From: CAYUNT01 sp964446285
Lineage (GTDB): Bacteria > Sumerlaeota > Sumerlaeia > SLMS01 > CAYUNT01
Direction of reading: 5' to 3'
DNA: 20,603 bases
NCBI GenBank assembly: GCA_964446285.1
Contig: CAYUNT010000064.1
Coordinates: 1-20,603, forward strand
Under the pieces are notes generated by a model, which did no database searches, was not told the origin of the DNA, and was given only the letters and a program-made list of their open reading frames with translations. Shown here one piece after another: positions 13,854 through 20,603 of this stretch. Every line of letters starts with the position of its first letter. The stretch's first letter is position 1. A program made the position numbers and the translations under genes.

Positions 13854-15479
13854 ATGAAAGCAAGCGAATTGAAATTAAATGAACTGATTGAATTCTCCGA
13901 AGGCATGGTCAGCCTCCACGGACGCCGCCTTGTTTTGCGCGACCTCCATGCCTATGCCCAATTCCGCAAGGACCTCATCGACACCCTTGGCTGGGACCAG
14001 ACCCGCCGCATCATCACGCGCTACGGCCACTTCATGGGCCAGGCCGACGCCGCCGCCATGCGACGCATCTTCGAGTGGGACAGCGTGGCCGAATGGCTGC
14101 GGTGCGGCCCGCGCCTGCACGCGCTCGAAGGCGCGGCCCGCACGCTTTTGCGCCGCCTCGACTACGACGAGCCAACCGGGCGTTATCAGGCCGAAGTGGT
14201 TTGGCACGACTCGGGCGAGGCCGAGGCGCACCTGGCGGAAGTCGGCCCGGCGCCCGCGCCCATCTGCTGGATTCTCGCCGGATACGCCAGCGGGTATGCC
14301 TCGTTTTGCCTGGGCAAGCCCGTGTATTTCATCGAGCAAACCTGCCGGGCGCGGGGCGACGCCGTTTGCGCAGCCATCGGCAAGGACCTCGATTCCTGGG
14401 GCGCGGAAATTGCACCGCATTTGCCCTTTTTCCAGGCGGACGATATTCGCGGCAAGGTGGAAAAACTCTCTGCCGAATTGCGCCGCAAAACGCGCGAACT
14501 GGCCCGCCAGCGCCGCCAGATCGGGATGCTCGAAAGCCGCGCGGCGCCGTTTTTCCAGGAAGTCCACAGCGCGGCGTTCCGCAAGGTGATCGAACTGGCC
14601 GGGCGCATCGCGCCTTTCGACACCTCGATTCTGATTACGGGCGAGACGGGCGTCGGCAAAGAGGTGCTGGCGCGGTTCATCCACCAGCACTCGCGCCGCG
14701 CCTCGGGTCCGTTTTTGGGCGTCAACTGCGGCGCGCTGCCCGAAACGCTCCTCGAAAGCGAACTGTTCGGCCATGTGGCCGGGGCCTTTACGGGCGCGGT
14801 GCGCGATCGCGCCGGACTGTTCGAGCAAGCGGCGCGCGGAACCTTGTTCCTCGATGAAATTGGCGAGGTAAGCGGGGCGATGCAGACGAAACTCCTGCGC
14901 GTCTTGCAGGAGCGCGAAATCATGCGCGTGGGCGAAAGCAAACCCCGCAAAACCGACGTTCGCGTCATCGCCGCCACAAACCGGTCGTTGCCGCGCGAGA
15001 TCGCCGAAGGGCGTTTTCGCGAGGATTTATTTTACCGCCTCGGGGTGGTTGAAATCGAAATTCCGCCGCTCCGCAGCCGCACGGACGACATCCTGCCGCT
15101 GGCGCGCTATTTTGTGGAAAAATTCTCGCGGGCGTTGAAACGGCCCGGACTTCGCCTGGACGCCGCCTGCCTCGATTTGCTCCAGGCCTATTCCTGGCCG
15201 GGCAACGTGCGCGAACTCGAAAACGCCATCGAGCGCGCCGCCGTGCTCAGCCCCGGCGACGCGATTTTGCCGGAAAACCTCCCGCCTTCCGTGCTCTCGT
15301 GCCGCTCGATGACCCGCGCAGGTGTTCTCGGACGCGATCCGCTCGATGTTCCGCTGGCCGATCTGGAGCGCGAACACATCCAGGCCGTCATGGAACGCAC
15401 CGGCGGCAACCGCACGCAAGCCGCCCGCGCGCTGGGCATCAGCTCCGCGACGCTATGGCGCAAACTGCGGACGATGTAG
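13854..15479 (+). CDS. Sigma-54-dependent activator, XylR/DmpR type (XylR_N-V4R-AAA+-Fis)
   Basis: A 541-residue transcription activator. The N-terminal sensor (XylR_N plus V4R, 1-195) is followed by a coiled linker (197-230), an AAA+ domain (about 235-470) and a Fis-type helix-turn-helix (517-538). The AAA+ motifs are intact: Walker A GETGVGKE (263-270), GAFTGA (310-315, the sigma-54 contact loop), Walker B TLFLDEIG (330-337). The sensor has Cys138, Glu161, Cys164 and Cys172 with the same spacing as the MopR zinc site, and His89 and Trp117 at the spacing of the MopR phenol-contacting pair. ATG 13854 has GAAAGG seven to eight bases before it; a TTG at 13839 would add five residues. Likely target: the divergent sigma-54 promoter of the M20 gene. 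The effector may be aromatic, but His/Trp are also kept in family members of unknown ligand. Confidence 0.93.
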   Translation: MKASELKLNELIEFSEGMVSLHGRRLVLRDLHAYAQFRKDLIDTLGWDQTRRIITRYGHFMGQADAAAMRRIFEWDSVAEWLRCGPRLHALEGAARTLLRRLDYDEPTGRYQAEVVWHDSGEAEAHLAEVGPAPAPICWILAGYASGYASFCLGKPVYFIEQTCRARGDAVCAAIGKDLDSWGAEIAPHLPFFQADDIRGKVEKLSAELRRKTRELARQRRQIGMLESRAAPFFQEVHSAAFRKVIELAGRIAPFDTSILITGETGVGKEVLARFIHQHSRRASGPFLGVNCGALPETLLESELFGHVAGAFTGAVRDRAGLFEQAARGTLFLDEIGEVSGAMQTKLLRVLQEREIMRVGESKPRKTDVRVIAATNRSLPREIAEGRFREDLFYRLGVVEIEIPPLRSRTDDILPLARYFVEKFSRALKRPGLRLDAACLDLLQAYSWPGNVRELENAIERAAVLSPGDAILPENLPPSVLSCRSMTRAGVLGRDPLDVPLADLEREHIQAVMERTGGNRTQAARALGISSATLWRKLRTM

Positions 15480-15487
15480 GTGCCTGT

Positions 15488-17239
15488 TCAAAAAATCCTC
15501 GCCTTGGGAATCACAAGCGAGCGTATCCCGGCGGTGGGGCCTTTCGACGAAGGGAATGGATCCTGGTAGCGAACAGTTTGCGTGGCTTCGTCGAAATCGA
15601 GGATTTTCGCCGAAGCATTTGCGGAAGGATCAAGCGACACAACGTCCCCAGACGCCGTCGCGAGGAAAAGTCCACGCTCGGATTTCGCTCCCGGAACAAG
15701 GGTTGGGAAATACATGCCCGTCAACACAACCCTATTACCGGAAATGGGAAGGAAATCCAAACTCTGAAACATCTTCTTCAAAACCGGCTCAAATGTCCCC
15801 GTTTGGCGTGTCCAACGATAGATCTGGTCCGTTTTAGCGCAAAGAATCTCGCGATCCTGCGACCATCGTACCTTGACAGACCCGCCCCAAGCCATTGGGG
15901 CGACGATGTTGGTCATTTTGTCCGTCTTCAGGTTGAGCAGGACCAGCCGGAGGTCAAGTGTGGTTTGATCAACTTTCGGAGGTCGTTTGGCGTAGTCTGC
16001 TGGATGAGAGAGAAGAACCACTTCTGACGAGTCGAGGTTTGCCTCCAAAACATCGAAAAAGCGGTCTTGTGACCCCACCTCTCGAGCCTGGCCCGTTTTT
16101 GACGCCAGCAGAAGGCGATCTTTGACGTTGTTGTCCTTGTCCAGGCGGCGAATGAAAAAGAGGTGGCCCTCCGAAGTCTCCGCGCCATCCGCAACCTTCT
16201 CGCCTGAATCCAGGGGAGCAACTTGTTTCCCCGCCAGCCAGAGGCTTTTGCCTTTCGCGTCTTCTCGTTCTTCATAGGCGATCTTCGCCAGGGTCTTTGA
16301 TCTTGCCTTCGGATTCTCCGGGATGAACTCCGTCGTGGAGCGGGCTTCCAAAGGCCGGGATTCATACCGGACTTTTCCCGTCGCCGGATCGAGAGAAAGC
16401 GGCCCCGTGACTACAACATCTGTCTCGACCGGGGTGGGTTCTTTACTCAGCGACTGAGCAACAAAAACACCCGTGACATAGGCGCCGCCGGAGACGACTG
16501 TGCCCGAAAAGGCCATGCTTCCATCCGGCAGAGGCAGAAAATCCTGAACATCCGCTTGGAATTTATATAGCAAGGCCAACTTCGCCGTGCGCCGATCCCA
16601 TGAAGCGAGATAGATGTCATACGAATCACCCATCATCCCGTAGAGACCCACCTTCTCGCTGTCGGCGCTCCATCGTACGGCAAGACGTTCCCAGTCGTGA
16701 AGTTCGGCGATTTTCGTGATCGTTTTCGCGGCAAGGTCCAAACAAGATACCCAATGATCGCCCCTCTTGGGCGCTTGCGAATGAAGGAGAAACTCCCGCT
16801 CAGGCGGGGCGGTGGTCAACAATACCGCATCTCCCGCAGGAGCTGCGGCATAAAGCTGATGATAATGCCCGTCATTGACAAGAGTCCTCAGTTCTCCCGT
16901 GTTTCCGTCGTAGAAATAGACCTGATGGGTTAAAATATATCCACCAGGCTGGGAGTATGTAAGCAGCAAGACGCCTTTCGGCAAAACCAGATACTCGATA
17001 GCCGATTCATTGGGGGACGAAAAAACAGTCTTTCCTCCGATTTCCAGTTGCGTAGGCTCCGTTGGGACAGGCCACACGAGGGCCACCCTGCCCCAGGGAG
17101 AATCCTGCGCTTTGGCAAGCGTTCCGAAGACACGGTTTGCCTCTGGAACGGCCAGGATGAGGGACGTGCCCAGAAAAAAGGATATGGCCACCATCAATAT
17201 CAAAGCGGAGCGCGAATGTGTGCGGAATGTCAGGCTCAT
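15488..17239 (-). CDS. Exported or membrane-anchored beta-propeller-like protein, function unknown
   Basis: A 583-residue protein I cannot place in a family. Residues 1-10 are basic and 11-30 hydrophobic (an export signal or membrane anchor; possible cleavage near AKA, 42-44). The rest is strand-rich with repeated units of the WD40/TolB-like kind, such as VYFYDGNTGELRTLV (107-121), WSADSEKVGLYGMMGDSYDIYLASWD and SLDPATGKVRYES, which point to a periplasmic or surface propeller. No catalytic motif is evident. ATG 17239 has AAAGGG about eight bases upstream; an upstream in-frame start at 17299 would place 20 more residues before the signal and is less likely. Sampled 60-base lines are 48-55% G+C, against about 72% in a line of the neighbouring regulator. 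It converges on the regulator with 8 bp between and no visible terminator. Confidence 0.75.
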   Translation of the reverse strand: MSLTFRTHSRSALILMVAISFFLGTSLILAVPEANRVFGTLAKAQDSPWGRVALVWPVPTEPTQLEIGGKTVFSSPNESAIEYLVLPKGVLLLTYSQPGGYILTHQVYFYDGNTGELRTLVNDGHYHQLYAAAPAGDAVLLTTAPPEREFLLHSQAPKRGDHWVSCLDLAAKTITKIAELHDWERLAVRWSADSEKVGLYGMMGDSYDIYLASWDRRTAKLALLYKFQADVQDFLPLPDGSMAFSGTVVSGGAYVTGVFVAQSLSKEPTPVETDVVVTGPLSLDPATGKVRYESRPLEARSTTEFIPENPKARSKTLAKIAYEEREDAKGKSLWLAGKQVAPLDSGEKVADGAETSEGHLFFIRRLDKDNNVKDRLLLASKTGQAREVGSQDRFFDVLEANLDSSEVVLLSHPADYAKRPPKVDQTTLDLRLVLLNLKTDKMTNIVAPMAWGGSVKVRWSQDREILCAKTDQIYRWTRQTGTFEPVLKKMFQSLDFLPISGNRVVLTGMYFPTLVPGAKSERGLFLATASGDVVSLDPSANASAKILDFDEATQTVRYQDPFPSSKGPTAGIRSLVIPKARIF

Positions 17240-17560
17240 GGCAAAGCCCTTTCTTGGCTTTTCGATTGGCGAAATAGCCTCGACGAGAAGCGCAGTCAAG
17301 GCTTGTGAACAACTTCGACGGAGGTCACAACACGCGTCCCCGGAGCGCAGGGCAGATTCTCCAGCCGGTCCGCCATTCGGTGGGATGAACCGCCAGATTC
17401 GCCGCCACGCATGTGAAAGGACGATTCCGGCAAATCATTTTCCGAAAAACCGTAAATGGAATTGTTCCGCCCGCTTATTGCCTCATCGCTGCTTTTCTCT
17501 TGCTCGCACCACTTATTTGCCCTTTCCTCGCTGTGCTTATGCAAAAGGAGGCTGCCCGCA
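17240..17560. other. Divergent intergenic region between the propeller-like gene and the debranching enzyme
   Basis: A 321-bp gap with genes leaving on both sides. The left part has a promoter candidate for the minus-strand gene (17271-17299). TTGTGA and TCACAA occur as inverted halves around 17302-17329 with a 16-base spacer, too wide for a CRP-type site. Toward the plus-strand gene I see the Shine-Dalgarno AAAAGGAGG (17542-17550) but no convincing -35/-10. An ATG at 17456 opens the debranching frame earlier, but the added residues do not look like the family N-terminus. Confidence 0.55.
17271..17299 (-). promoter_or_regulatory. Sigma-70-type promoter candidate for the propeller-like gene
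   Basis: On the minus strand TTGACT (17299-17294), a 17-bp spacer and TATTTC (17276-17271) lie about 32 bases before the ATG. The hexamers, spacer length and the GCG directly after TTGACT are the same as in front of the sigma-54 activator (13785-13813). Confidence 0.5.
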
Positions 17561-19663
17561 ATGCCGGTGCTCCGCCAACTCCCGCTCCCCGCTGATCCGC
17601 TGGCCGAATGGCTTGAAGCCGATGGTTTGGGTGGATATGCCTCCGGTTGTGCGCGGGGGCCGCGTTCGCGCCGATACCACGCGCTTCTTCTCTGTGCGCT
17701 CGCGCCGCCAACGGGACGCCATGTTCTGGTCAATGGATTCGATGCGTGGGTGCAGACCGCCGCCGGGCAATTCGCGATCTCAAGTCACCGATTCGCCGCA
17801 AGCGAAGGGCGTTCTGAAGGCGAAGAGCGTCCCGATGGCGCACGCCGTTTGGTATCCTTCACCTCAGAGCCGTGGCCGTTGTGGCGTTTCCGTCTCGAAG
17901 ACGGCACGGAAATCGAGCAGGAGATTTTCGTCCCGCACGAAATCCCCGCTGTGGTTTTGCTCTGGCGGCGCGGGGAATCGCCGGGCGGCCCTGCCTATCT
18001 CACACTTCGTCCTCATCTGACCGGGCGCGATTATCACACGGTGGTCGGCCGTGATTCGCATCCGTTCCGCCTTGGCATGGAGTCCAACATCGTCACCCAC
18101 GGAGTGACTTGGCGGCCCAGCGCATCGGGGCAGCCCGGCCATGCCCTCCCGCCAATCACCGCCCTTGCCAACGCCGCTTACCGCCACGATCCGCAGTGGA
18201 TTTGCGGCGTGGAATATGAAATGGAGCGGCGGCGCGGATTGGATTACGTGGAAGACCTTGTTTCACCTGGCATTTTTGAGTGGAACCTGGGCGAATCCAC
18301 CGCCTCGCTGATCCTCGTGGCGGACGGCCTGCCGGGTTCAGACGCCATCCGCCGCGACGCTCCCCCACTGGAGGAGGTCGAACGCCTTCGCCTGCGCGAA
18401 TTCGAACGCCGCCGCGCCTTTTCCACTCCGATTCATCGCGCCGCCGATGCTTATTTTGTCCGCCGCGGACGCGGAAAAACCATCGTAGCCGGTTATCCGT
18501 GGTTCACCGACTGGGGACGCGACACGTTTATTGCCATGCGCGGGTTGTGCCTCGCCCAGAACCGCCTCGCCGATGCGCGCGCCATTCTTCTCGAATGGGC
18601 CGGAGCCATCTCGGAAGGCATGGTTCCAAACCGTTTTCCAGACACCGGCGAAACGCCCGAGTTCAATTCGGTGGATGCGTCGCTTTGGTATATTGTGGCC
18701 GCGCACGAGTATCTTCTGGCGGCCGCCAACCGCCCCAGCGCTCCTGAGCCTGATCCGGAAGAGTTCGAGTCCGACCGTCAGATTTTGCACGCGGCCATAG
18801 AGAAAATCCTCGCAGGCTATTCCGCCGGAACCCGCCACGGCATCCGCGCCGACAGCGACGGGCTTCTGGCTGCGGGCGCGCCGGGCACGCAACTCACCTG
18901 GATGGACGCGAAGGTGGGCGATTGGGTTGTGACGCCGCGCATCGGAAAGCCAGTCGAGATTCAGGCGCTTTGGATCAACGCCCTGCGCGTCGGAACGCAG
19001 ATTTCAGCGCGCTGGGAAGACCTGCTGGCGCGGGCGCGCGAATCGTTTGCGGCGCGGTTTTGGAATGAGGAACGCGGGTGTTTATATGATGTTGTTGATG
19101 TGGATCATGTGGCGGGGCGCGTCGATCCTGCCATCCGGCCCAACCAGATTTTCGCTGTTGGAGGTTTGCCTTTCCCAGTCCTGCCGATATATTCCGATGA
19201 ACGCGCCCGCCGCGTGGTCGATCTCGTTGAGGAGCGCCTGCTGACCCCGCTCGGACTGCGGTCGCTCGCTCCGCAAGAGCCGGGATATTGCCCGCATTAC
19301 GACGGGGACATGCGTCATCGTGACGGCGCGTATCATCAAGGAACGGTGTGGCCGTGGTTGATCGGACCGTTTGTCGAAGCGTGGGTGCGCGTGCGCAGTT
19401 CGACGGCGGTGGCGCGCCGCCAGGCGCGTGAGCGATTTTTGCCGCCCCTGCGCGCGCATTTGCAATCCGCCGGCATTGGGCACATTTCGGAGGTCACAGA
19501 CGCCGAGCCGCCCCACACGCCTTGCGGATGTCCATTTCAGGCGTGGTCGATGGGTGAATTCCTGCGACTCGAACATCGCGTTTTGCGCAAATCCGGACCG
19601 TGGCCGGACACCCAGCCCGGAAAGAAAGCCCAAATGTGGCCCAAGGAGGAGGAAATCAGATGA
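17561..19663 (+). CDS. Glycogen debranching enzyme (GDE_N/GDE_C type)
   Basis: A 700-residue cytoplasmic enzyme that removes alpha-1,6 branches of glycogen-like glucan (amylo-alpha-1,6-glucosidase type, GH133-like). The N-terminal domain (about 10-285) carries the family signature EWLEADGLGGYASG...RRYHALL (16-43). The C-terminal (alpha/alpha)6 barrel (about 290-675) has GYPWFTDWGRDT (311-322), FNSVDASLW (368-376), TWMDAK (446-451), YHQGTVWPWL (591-600) and GCPFQAWSMGE (656-666). Acid residues in these segments (Asp317, Asp321, Asp372, Asp449) are the catalytic candidates. Length and domain order are normal for bacterial members. Start ATG 17561 has AAAAGGAGG ten bases upstream and begins at the usual family position. 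Its stop overlaps the next ATG by 4 bp, so the zinc-ribbon protein is co-translated. Confidence 0.9.
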   Translation: MPVLRQLPLPADPLAEWLEADGLGGYASGCARGPRSRRYHALLLCALAPPTGRHVLVNGFDAWVQTAAGQFAISSHRFAASEGRSEGEERPDGARRLVSFTSEPWPLWRFRLEDGTEIEQEIFVPHEIPAVVLLWRRGESPGGPAYLTLRPHLTGRDYHTVVGRDSHPFRLGMESNIVTHGVTWRPSASGQPGHALPPITALANAAYRHDPQWICGVEYEMERRRGLDYVEDLVSPGIFEWNLGESTASLILVADGLPGSDAIRRDAPPLEEVERLRLREFERRRAFSTPIHRAADAYFVRRGRGKTIVAGYPWFTDWGRDTFIAMRGLCLAQNRLADARAILLEWAGAISEGMVPNRFPDTGETPEFNSVDASLWYIVAAHEYLLAAANRPSAPEPDPEEFESDRQILHAAIEKILAGYSAGTRHGIRADSDGLLAAGAPGTQLTWMDAKVGDWVVTPRIGKPVEIQALWINALRVGTQISARWEDLLARARESFAARFWNEERGCLYDVVDVDHVAGRVDPAIRPNQIFAVGGLPFPVLPIYSDERARRVVDLVEERLLTPLGLRSLAPQEPGYCPHYDGDMRHRDGAYHQGTVWPWLIGPFVEAWVRVRSSTAVARRQARERFLPPLRAHLQSAGIGHISEVTDAEPPHTPCGCPFQAWSMGEFLRLEHRVLRKSGPWPDTQPGKKAQMWPKEEEIR

Positions 19664-20109
19664 GCAGGCAAATCTCGGAAGAACGACAGGCTGCCTATTA
19701 TGTTGGCATGGCGCTGACTGTTTTGGGGGTTCTCCTTTTCGTTTCGGTCTTTATCACAGGCGCAATGCATTTTGGCGATTTCAGCAATTTTGCATCCGAT
19801 TCGCGTTCGAGCATGTTTCGCGCGCTCGCGGGCATGGCGTTGATCGCAATCGGCCAGGTGATTCGCGGAATCGGCGCGCGGGGATTGGCCGGTTCAGGCG
19901 TCGTCCTGGACCCGGAACGGGCCAGAGAGGAATTGGAGCCTTACAGCCGCATGGCAGGTGGCATGGTCAAAGACGCGCTCGACGAAGCCGACGTTCATTT
20001 GGGCGGGAAGACGACCGTGGAAAAGGTTGTCATGGTCAAATGCCCCGCCTGCGGAAAATTGAACGAAGAGGACTCGAAATTCTGCCAGGAATGCGGTCGG
20101 AAGTTTTAG
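19660..20109 (+). CDS. Small two-TM protein with C-terminal zinc ribbon
   Basis: A 149-residue protein of unknown role. Two hydrophobic segments (about 13-35 and 51-69) form a hairpin in the membrane. A helical linker follows (84-112), then a zinc ribbon at the end with Cys128-x2-Cys131 and Cys142-x2-Cys145 (CPACGKLNEEDSKFCQECG). Zinc-ribbon tails of this kind are common on small bacterial membrane proteins and usually serve as protein-binding modules. The start ATG 19660 overlaps the debranching-enzyme stop (ATGA) and has AAGGAGGAGG just upstream, giving strong translational coupling. Context alone suggests co-expression with glycogen breakdown; a direct link is not shown. Confidence 0.82.
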   Translation: MSRQISEERQAAYYVGMALTVLGVLLFVSVFITGAMHFGDFSNFASDSRSSMFRALAGMALIAIGQVIRGIGARGLAGSGVVLDPERAREELEPYSRMAGGMVKDALDEADVHLGGKTTVEKVVMVKCPACGKLNEEDSKFCQECGRKF

Positions 20110-20149
20110 GGGTTATTTGGCTATTATGAATTTATCCTGATAGTTCTCC

Positions 20150-20350
20150 TCAGGCCGTTCGGATATTGAACGGCTGTATGTTTTTCAGGCAGGCCGGACA
20201 CAAGAAGCGCGCGCGAATACCAGACGGTTCCTCGCCCGAATTCTGGCCTTGGTGCGCTTGGTTGTGAAGTGGAACCCAAAGAAATCCACCCCGGCAAAGC
20301 GTATGGTTTCCAATTCGCCAATTCAATAAATTACAGCATTCTACACACAC
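20150..20350 (-). CDS. Doubtful small Cys-rich ORF
   Basis: A minus-strand frame that could start at GTG 20350 and code for 66 residues, with a Cys-x2-Cys pair at each end (CVEC near the start, CPAC near the end), as in small zinc-ribbon proteins. AGGGG stands only about three bases before the GTG, which is too close for a good ribosome site. Third positions are richer in A and T than in the other genes. The frame is open upstream to 20581, but that part crosses the self-complementary element and looks non-coding. It may be chance. Confidence 0.2.
   Translation of the reverse strand: MCVECCNLLNWRIGNHTLCRGGFLWVPLHNQAHQGQNSGEEPSGIRARFLCPACLKNIQPFNIRTA
20154..20185 (+). terminator. Possible weak terminator of the debranching/zinc-ribbon operon
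   Basis: GCCGTTC (20154-20160) pairs with GAACGGC (20168-20174) around a 7-base loop, 44 bases after the zinc-ribbon stop. A T-rich stretch, TGTATGTTTTT (20175-20185), follows, but its T-run starts six bases after the stem, so termination may be inefficient. Confidence 0.45.
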
Positions 20351-20430
20351 ATACCCCTGAGCGGCACCGTCCGCATTTTCGGGCAAATTCCTGCGAAAAA
20401 GCGCCCTGCATGGAGCCGACTTTGCCGATT

Positions 20431-20528
20431 CCAGGGTGTCGCGCAAAACTGGCACCGATTTTTCTATATCCACTGCCAGCGGGAGGATCCCGCAAGGAGC
20501 GACACCTGCAGATGAAAAGACACCCTGG
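20431..20528. repeat. 98-bp element of nested and competing inverted repeats
   Basis: The ends are a perfect 10-bp inverted pair, CCAGGGTGTC (20431-20440) and GACACCCTGG (20519-20528). Inside, GGTGTCGC (20435-20442) can instead pair with GCGACACC (20499-20506), which excludes the outer stem. Within that are CTGGCA/TGCCAG (20449-20454, 20474-20479) and GCGGGA/TCCCGC (20479-20484, 20488-20493). This makes a three-way-junction shape with two alternative closing stems. No known RNA family was recognised, and no flanking target duplication was seen. A structured leader or RNA, or a MITE-like element with terminal inverted repeats, are both open. Confidence 0.5.
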
Positions 20529-20603
20529 CTTCGCCCCATACCCCTTGGACTGAGAGCAGAGGGAGCAGGATCCGGCCCCATCGGATGAGTCCCTTTCCCC
20601 CCC

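Larger units (their letters stand above)
20110..20603. other. Right-edge tail without a confident gene
   Basis: 494 bases after the zinc-ribbon gene. They hold a hairpin (20154-20174), a possible small Cys-rich frame on the minus strand (20150-20350) and a dense set of nested inverted repeats (20431-20528). Bases 20529-20603 are low in clear signal and end in a run of C. No known protein family or RNA class is recognised. Confidence 0.5.

Noticed and set aside
13875..14828. Minus-strand open frame of 317 codons
   Set aside because: Antisense to the sigma-54 activator, whose motifs are complete; no ribosome site or family match.
17302..17329. TTGTGA/TCACAA inverted halves, CRP-like
   Set aside because: The 16-base spacer is too wide for a CRP/FNR-type site and no such regulator is in the window.
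20449..20463. TGGCAC on the plus strand as a second sigma-54 box
   Set aside because: The -12 position reads TTTC, not TTGC, and no gene follows on that strand.
1..20603. CRISPR arrays, tRNA/rRNA genes, insertion sequences, phage genes
   Set aside because: No regularly spaced repeats, no cloverleaf or rRNA text, no transposase or integrase motif in any frame inspected.

Overview
The window reads as chromosomal DNA of a diderm bacterium. A BamA-type outer-membrane assembly protein is present, most genes are GC-rich, most starts carry a good Shine-Dalgarno sequence, and one secreted glycoside hydrolase-like protein ends in a golvesin-type domain. That mix fits an uncultured lineage near the PVC/Sumerlaeota/Hydrogenedentota part of the tree better than a proteobacterium, but the phylum is only a guess. 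I found no tRNA, rRNA, CRISPR array, insertion sequence or phage gene.

Layout. Bases 1-319 hold a possible gene remnant, a hairpin and a short direct repeat, followed by a PfkB-family sugar kinase (+). This kinase converges on, and overlaps by 88 bp, a GT-C-like membrane protein that is translationally coupled to an unrecognised membrane protein (both -). Next comes bamA (+), which converges with 9 bp to spare on a large secreted GHL10-type glycoside hydrolase-like protein (-). A good intrinsic terminator separates that gene from a minus-strand cluster: an M20 metallohydrolase, an acetate kinase, and a diverged acetate-kinase paralogue overlapping it by 4 bp. A sigma-54 activator of the XylR/DmpR type is divergent from this cluster (+). 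It converges, with 8 bp between, on a lower-GC orphan beta-propeller-like exported protein (-). Last come a glycogen debranching enzyme and a 4-bp-overlapping two-TM zinc-ribbon protein (+), then a gene-poor tail with a strongly self-complementary element.

How the genes may work together. The most distinctive unit is bases 9626-15479. A near-consensus sigma-54 promoter (-24 GG / -12 GC with exact spacing) faces the M20 hydrolase and sits between it and the sigma-54 activator. The activator keeps the residues that in MopR/DmpR bind zinc and the aromatic effector. The simplest reading is an inducible module: a small molecule, possibly aromatic, activates the regulator, which switches on a metallohydrolase and, if transcription reads through or a second promoter exists, an acyl kinase plus its degenerate partner. 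The diverged paralogue keeps several acyl-site residues but has lost the phosphate- and nucleotide-binding motifs, so it may be a regulatory or heterodimer subunit. The co-occurrence and the promoter are seen in the sequence; substrate, effector and heterodimer are inference.

The other genes look like housekeeping or carbohydrate functions: sugar phosphorylation, glycogen debranching, envelope biogenesis and extracellular polysaccharide processing.
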